Shown in pieces: positions 7,302 through 12,252 of a stretch of 15,192 bases of DNA. Both the position numbers and the translations under genes were made by a program. Numbering within the stretch: the stretch's first letter is position 1; the number at the start of each line of letters is the position of its first letter. The notes below the pieces were generated by a model. It worked only from the letters and a program-made list of their open reading frames with translations, did no database searches and had not been told where the DNA came from. The stretch is from DQTL01 sp964396505 (GTDB lineage Bacteria; Bacteroidota; Bacteroidia; Flavobacteriales; Flavobacteriaceae). The stretch spans positions 1 to 15,192 of the forward strand of contig CAYNFJ010000053.1 of assembly GCA_964396505.1 (NCBI GenBank), written 5' to 3'.

Positions 7302-9434
7302 ATGAAAAAACTCATTCTATTTATGAAACGTAATTATAAAATTATCCTTCCAATTCTTATATTGGCAGGAGCACTGCTCAGTTTTAACTATACCAACCGG
7401 CACAATCCCGATACCGATAAAGCACTCATTCAGGTCTTGCGTATGATATTGACTCAGGGGCATTATCATCCGGTGGCAATTGATGATGCGTTTTCAGAAG
7501 GAGTTTTTACCAATTATTTGGAAACCTTGGATCCGACAAAGCACTATTTTTTGCAATCGGATATACAAGAATTTTCACGTTATAAAGACAGTATTGATGA
7601 TCAAATAATGGATGACAATCTAGCTTTCTTCTATGTTGTGTATGATCGATACTTACAACGCTTAAAAGAATCGGAAGCCATTTATAAAGAAATTTTAAGC
7701 AAAGACTTACCCATTGATAAAGCAGAAACCTATTCGGTAGATTATAAAAAAGCCTCCTTTCCCAAAGATAAAAATGAACTTAGAAAAGTATGGGAAAAAC
7801 AGCTAAAAATGCGTTATTTAGGGCGTTTATACGATAAAGAAACGGCTGAAAAAGATCAAGTAAAAACCGACAGCACCTATCAAGCCAAGTCTTTTGAGAA
7901 GCTTAAAGAAGAAGCCCTTCAAAAAACACGTGAAAATATGGACGATTTGTATGAGCGTCTTAATGAATTGGATCAAGAGGATTGGTTTACGTATTATATC
8001 AATAGTATCACGGCACAGTTTGGTCCCCATACCAGTTATTTGAGTCCTAAAAACAAAAAACGCTTTGATATTACTATGGCGGGAAAACTGGAGGGTATTG
8101 GCGCAAGATTGATGAAAGAAGGGGAATATACCAAGGTGAGTGAATTGATTTCCGGAGGTCCTGCTTGGCGTGCCGGTGAATTAGAGGTAGGCGATTTGAT
8201 ACTTAAGGTGGCGCAAGGAGACGCCGAACCGGTAGATATTGTAGGGATGCGACTGGACGATGCCATTGAGTTTATCAAAGGAAAAAAAGGTACAGAAGTC
8301 CGTTTAACGCTTAAAAAAGTAGATGGAACCATTCAGACCATTTCCATTATAAGAGATGTAGTAGAGCTAGATGAAACCTTTGTAAAATCAGCTATTGTAG
8401 AAAAGGATGGAAAAAAATACGGTTTTATCTATTTGCCGAAATTTTACATCGATTTTGACCATCGTAATGCCCGAAATTCAGCTACTGATATGGCATTGGA
8501 ATTGAACCGGTTAAAAAAAGAAGGGGTGCGTGGCATTCTGATTGATTTACGAAATAACGGGGGCGGTTCCTTAAAAACAGCGATAGATATTGCCGGCTTA
8601 TTTATAGATGAAGGACCGGTGGTACAGGTTAAATACAGAGGGGAAAAAGCCCGTGTACGGGAAGATGATGAACCCGGATTGCAATGGGATGGACCTATGG
8701 TTGTTTTGGTCAACGAGCTATCGGCATCGGCTTCTGAAATTTTTGCGGCAGCTATGCAAGATTATAAAAGAGCAGTTATTATTGGTGGAAAACAAACCTT
8801 TGGTAAAGGTACAGTTCAGAATTTTTATACCCTCAATGATTATGTAAATACAGATGCAGATTTGGGCTTTTTAAAGATGACAATTCAAAAATTTTATCGT
8901 ATTAACGGTGGTTCTACCCAACTACGAGGAGTAACTCCCGATGTAATTGTCCCGACTCGATATACCTATTTGGATATCGGTGAACGGGATTATGATAATC
9001 CGATGCCTTGGGACCGGATTAAACCGGCGCATTATGATACGTGGGATGCTTATACGAATTATGAGAAGGTTATCGATGCCAGTAAACAACGAATTTCTGA
9101 GAATCCTACTTTTAATTTAATTGAACAAAATGCCAAATGGTTACAAGAAGCACAAGAGGATAAAACCATTTATTTGGATTATAAAGCCTTTAAGCAAGAT
9201 ATTGAATCTCATGACCAAGCCGCCAAACAATTTGAAGCCATAGATGAATACAAGAGTCATCTAAACTTTACCTCACCACATTATGAGATTCCTTTGATGG
9301 AAGCGGACAGTGTATTGGCACAGAAAAGAGCTCGCTGGCATACCGATTTATCCAAGGATATATATGTAGATGAAGGACTCCATGTGTTGGAAGAATTACA
9401 GGTAAAACCTGCCCAAGATGTGGTAAGACATTAA
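7302..9434 (+). CDS. prc: Tail-specific (C-terminal processing) peptidase, Prc/Tsp type
   Basis: Periplasmic serine protease of family S41 that recognises and cleaves protein C-termini. It has 710 residues, close to E. coli Prc (about 680). An N-terminal membrane anchor or uncleaved signal (about 10-28) is followed by the helical Tsp N-terminal domain, a PDZ domain (about 263-356, LEGIGARL... ISGGPAWRAGELEVGDLIL), and the S41 core with LIDLRNNGGGSLKTA. The catalytic Ser476 lies in ELSASASE and Lys502 in TFGKGTVQ, with the Prc spacing. A DUF3340-like C-terminal part carries LDYKAF. In-frame starts are ATG 7302 and ATG 7323; the second gives 703 residues and a cleaner signal (MKRNYKIILPIL), so either may be used. 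The gene is divergent from surE, and its stop overlaps the stop of the response regulator gene. Confidence 0.93.
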   Translation: MKKLILFMKRNYKIILPILILAGALLSFNYTNRHNPDTDKALIQVLRMILTQGHYHPVAIDDAFSEGVFTNYLETLDPTKHYFLQSDIQEFSRYKDSIDDQIMDDNLAFFYVVYDRYLQRLKESEAIYKEILSKDLPIDKAETYSVDYKKASFPKDKNELRKVWEKQLKMRYLGRLYDKETAEKDQVKTDSTYQAKSFEKLKEEALQKTRENMDDLYERLNELDQEDWFTYYINSITAQFGPHTSYLSPKNKKRFDITMAGKLEGIGARLMKEGEYTKVSELISGGPAWRAGELEVGDLILKVAQGDAEPVDIVGMRLDDAIEFIKGKKGTEVRLTLKKVDGTIQTISIIRDVVELDETFVKSAIVEKDGKKYGFIYLPKFYIDFDHRNARNSATDMALELNRLKKEGVRGILIDLRNNGGGSLKTAIDIAGLFIDEGPVVQVKYRGEKARVREDDEPGLQWDGPMVVLVNELSASASEIFAAAMQDYKRAVIIGGKQTFGKGTVQNFYTLNDYVNTDADLGFLKMTIQKFYRINGGSTQLRGVTPDVIVPTRYTYLDIGERDYDNPMPWDRIKPAHYDTWDAYTNYEKVIDASKQRISENPTFNLIEQNAKWLQEAQEDKTIYLDYKAFKQDIESHDQAAKQFEAIDEYKSHLNFTSPHYEIPLMEADSVLAQKRARWHTDLSKDIYVDEGLHVLEELQVKPAQDVVRH

Positions 9435-10165
9435 GGATGTAAGATTCTATCTAAGAAACCGGATTTATTACGCCTTGAAACCGGTAGTTTTTTTCCGTTT
9501 TCCAGCACGACAAATCCACCATCATTTTTATTGTATTTTGCGATAAAATTAAGATTGACTAAGTAGGATTGATGGATTCTGTAAAAGTGCGTTTCGGTCA
9601 GAAATGAGTCATATTCTTTGATGGTTTTAGAAACCAAAATTTGTTTAGTAGGGGTAAAAAAAGTAGTGTAATTACCGGAAGCTTCGCAATAGATAAGATC
9701 TTTTATATTGAGGAGTTCTACTCCTTCGGAAGTGGCTAAAGCTAATTTTTTCAGATGATTTCTGTTTTCAATCAGGCTTTTAAGTCGAAAGCTTAAATTT
9801 TTTAATTTCATTTCACTTTCAAATTTACTAATGGCTTGTACCAATTCTTCCGGCAACACAGGTTTTAACAAGTAATCTATCGCACTGCATTTAAAAGCTT
9901 TGACGGCATATTCATTATGGGCGGTTACAAAGATCACTCCAAATGAAAAATGTTGAAATTTTTCAAGTAGATCAAATCCGGTTCCATCTTTCATATCAAT
10001 GTCTAGAAAAACCAATTCGGGTTGCATGGTTTCAATTAATTCTTTTCCGGAAACAACTCCTTCAGCCTCCCCGACTATGTCAACTTTATGGCAGTATTTA
10101 TCCAGCGCATTTTTCAGTGTTTTGCGTCCTTTGGACTCATCGTCAATTAGTACGGCTCGTATCAT
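9431..10165 (-). CDS. LytTR-family response regulator
   Basis: Two-component response regulator and DNA-binding transcription factor of 244 residues. The receiver domain (1-about 120) has the acidic pocket IDDE (Asp8, Asp9), phosphoacceptor Asp55 in VFLDIDM, Thr81 in FVTAH and Lys101 in YLLKPV. A linker helix follows. The LytTR domain (about 140-242) carries the usual landmarks: IYCEASGNYT, KTIKEYDSFL, FYRIHQSYLVNLNFI and LPVSRRNK. It belongs to the LytR/AlgR class, like E. coli BtsR/YehT. Its ATG overlaps the stop of the kinase gene in an ATGA, so the two are translationally coupled and very likely a cognate pair. The stop codon lies in a TTAA shared with the convergent protease gene. Target genes cannot be read from the sequence; the divergent repeat protein next to the kinase is a candidate. 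Confidence 0.95.
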   Translation of the reverse strand: MIRAVLIDDESKGRKTLKNALDKYCHKVDIVGEAEGVVSGKELIETMQPELVFLDIDMKDGTGFDLLEKFQHFSFGVIFVTAHNEYAVKAFKCSAIDYLLKPVLPEELVQAISKFESEMKLKNLSFRLKSLIENRNHLKKLALATSEGVELLNIKDLIYCEASGNYTTFFTPTKQILVSKTIKEYDSFLTETHFYRIHQSYLVNLNFIAKYNKNDGGFVVLENGKKLPVSRRNKSGFLDRILHP

Positions 10166-12105
10166 AGTATGTAGGGCATTTCAATGGTTATAAGGGTTCC
10201 GTTATCATCAGATTCAAAAATAATAGGGTAATTATGCCCGCTAATCTTTGTATAATTTTTTAATCTTTTTTTTGTGAGATCCAAGGACATAGATTGGTGT
10301 AAATTTTTATTTGATTTACTTTTTTTCTGAGCTTTTTCTATTCCCATTCCATTATCTTGAACGGTACATTGTACGATACCAAATTCGTCTTCGTTGTTGT
10401 TGATTGTTTGCATTATTGAATAATTAATGGCAATAGAACCATGTCTATTGATATTAGAAACACCATGTTTGACTGCATTTTCGGCAAAAGGTTGAATCAG
10501 TAATGGAGGAATCATAATATTTTTGCAAGCCGGTTCGTACTCAATCGTATAATCAAATGAATCATCATGGCGAATTTGTTCCAGTTGTAAGTAATTATCC
10601 AAAGCACTTACATCTTCAGGAAAAGGGACAAATTCTTTACGAGAATTTTCTAAAATCAAACGCATCAATCTAGAGAATTTGGCTAAATAATTGGCTGCTT
10701 GATCGGTGTCTTTATCAGCAATATAGCTTTGTATGGAGTTCAAAGCATTGAAAATAAAATGAGGATTCATTTGGTTGTTCAACACCTTTTGTTCCAGTTC
10801 CAACTTATTCTTTTTTATAAGATTATGTTCGTTAAGCCGTTTGAATTCATTGGATTTTTTTACAAAGTACAACAGCCCTAATAAGAGTGCAATGGTAGCT
10901 GCTAGAGCGATACCCAATTGTTTTTGTTTACTGATTTGAACGTCTTTTTTATGGAGTTTGAGTTGTTGAATTTGAATCTCTTTTTCTTTTTGAGAAAGGT
11001 CAAATTTGGAATTAATTTCACGTACCATTTTACGTCTTTCTATATTATAGACACTATCCTTGGCTTCTAACAAAAGTGGCAAATAAGTCAAAGCCTCTTT
11101 CTCTTTATGTAATTTAGTAAGACTATTTATGATTCCTTCCAATGCTTGGGGACTTTTTTGATCAACACCCGTTTTTTGGATGTTGGCAAGGCTTTTTTTA
11201 TAATGACTTGAAGCTAGTTTAAAATTCCCATTTTGATAAGCAATTTTTCCTAAATATAAGTGTGTTTCTGCCAGGCCTCCAATATCTCTAGCTTTGGAAA
11301 ATTCAGTCAGAGCTTTGGAATAATAATCATTCGCTTGCCTATATTTTTTTTCTACAAAGGCTATTTTTCCGAGCTTTGTCAAGACAATAGCATGTTTTCT
11401 GTTAAATTGATGTTTTTTAGAGTCTGCCAATACTTGTTGGAGTAAAGTTTTAGCTTCAGGTATTCTTTTTAAATTTTCATAACAAATAGCTATATTGAGA
11501 TTGGTTGTTAGCAAGCCAAGCTTATTAGCGGTTTTTTCAAATATTTGTTTGGCTTTTTCAAAATAATTTAGGGCTTTTTGATAATCTTCCATAGCAATAT
11601 GTAAGGTACCGATGGCACCATAAGTCATTCCTTGGTATAGAATCTTGTTTTTCTGTTTATAAATGGGTAATGCTTTTAGAAAATTCTGTATAGCTAAATC
11701 GTACTTGTGTTGTGCCCCAAGAATATTGGCCACATTACTGTAGTTGATAGCCATTTGCAAAGAGTCTTGTAGGTCTTTAGAGATTCTAAAGCTTTTTTGG
11801 TAATAATATAGAGCAGAATCCATACGGGATCTTTTGTATTGAATTACGCCCAATTGATTGAATATATCACTTTCCCATTTTTTATGATTGAGTTTTTGAA
11901 CGGCTGTAAGAGCAGTTTTAAAATATTTTTCAGATTGGTCGGTATGGGTGTACAATTGTTGTTTCCCAAGAGTAATCAAAGCCTGAACCCGTTGTTCCGG
12001 ATCAGATGAATGCACAAGCTTTTGAAGGCTATCTGTGTTTTGTGTAAAACCAAAATAGGCATCAAAAAAGAGTGCTATGAAAATAAGTAAAATCTTTTTC
12101 ATCAT
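10162..12105 (-). CDS. TPR-containing LytS/YehU-type sensor histidine kinase
   Basis: Membrane sensor kinase of 647 residues. A signal peptide (about 1-22, MMKKILLIFIALFF...) is followed by a periplasmic region of some six or seven tetratricopeptide repeats (about 35-350, for example SALYYYQKSFRIS, KALNYFEKAKQIF, QANDYYSKALTEF). A coiled stretch and one membrane helix (about 388-410) come next, then a second coil and the His_kinase domain with the phospho-acceptor His449 in NQMNPHFIFNALNSIQSYI. The ATPase part has QPFAENAVKHG (N box) and QDNGMGIE (G1). This is the flavobacterial type in which TPRs act as the sensor. ATG 12105 is immediately followed by a second ATG at 12102. An in-frame TTG at 12138 fits better as a -33 promoter element. 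It is upstream of, and overlaps, the LytTR regulator gene. Confidence 0.93.
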   Translation of the reverse strand: MMKKILLIFIALFFDAYFGFTQNTDSLQKLVHSSDPEQRVQALITLGKQQLYTHTDQSEKYFKTALTAVQKLNHKKWESDIFNQLGVIQYKRSRMDSALYYYQKSFRISKDLQDSLQMAINYSNVANILGAQHKYDLAIQNFLKALPIYKQKNKILYQGMTYGAIGTLHIAMEDYQKALNYFEKAKQIFEKTANKLGLLTTNLNIAICYENLKRIPEAKTLLQQVLADSKKHQFNRKHAIVLTKLGKIAFVEKKYRQANDYYSKALTEFSKARDIGGLAETHLYLGKIAYQNGNFKLASSHYKKSLANIQKTGVDQKSPQALEGIINSLTKLHKEKEALTYLPLLLEAKDSVYNIERRKMVREINSKFDLSQKEKEIQIQQLKLHKKDVQISKQKQLGIALAATIALLLGLLYFVKKSNEFKRLNEHNLIKKNKLELEQKVLNNQMNPHFIFNALNSIQSYIADKDTDQAANYLAKFSRLMRLILENSRKEFVPFPEDVSALDNYLQLEQIRHDDSFDYTIEYEPACKNIMIPPLLIQPFAENAVKHGVSNINRHGSIAINYSIMQTINNNEDEFGIVQCTVQDNGMGIEKAQKKSKSNKNLHQSMSLDLTKKRLKNYTKISGHNYPIIFESDDNGTLITIEMPYIL

Positions 12106-12252
12106 CTTCAAAAATATAAAAATATAGGAACAATCCAATAATTACCCCTCTTTTTTACCAAATATTCATTGTGTACTACCTAATAATAAATAGCTGTTTT
12201 AATTGTAATCTGTTGCTTATAGCTTCGCCTTGAATCTTTAAAAACTATTACG
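12106..12252. other. Divergent control region between the kinase gene and the repeat-protein gene
   Basis: 147 AT-rich bases. Leftward it contains the kinase promoter (12109-12138). Rightward, TAGCTTCG at 12220-12227 is one mismatch from TAnnTTTG and 25 bases before the repeat-protein ATG. The nearest upstream TTG (12203-12205) is only 14 bases away, so the rightward promoter is uncertain. A short CTGTT occurs twice (12194 and 12210), which is too little to call an operator. Confidence 0.4.
12109..12138 (-). promoter_or_regulatory. Bacteroidetes-type promoter of the kinase/regulator pair (TTG-N19-TATTTTTG)
   Basis: On the minus strand TTG (12138-12136) is followed by exactly 19 bases and then TATTTTTG (12116-12109). 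Both elements match the consensus at the usual spacing. Only three bases lie between the -7 element and ATG 12105, so transcription should start at or within the ATGATG, predicting a leaderless mRNA. The AT-richness of the site lowers certainty. Confidence 0.45.

Noticed and set aside
7620..8713. Leftward open frames (7827-8030, 8036-8332, 8444-8713) inside the protease gene
   Set aside because: These are shadow frames of a well-supported S41 protease; they lack domain features and start signals.
12194..12214. CTGTT repeated with 11 bases between, as a LytTR operator
   Set aside because: LytTR sites are longer imperfect direct repeats with about two helical turns of spacing; five bases with 16-base periodicity is not enough.
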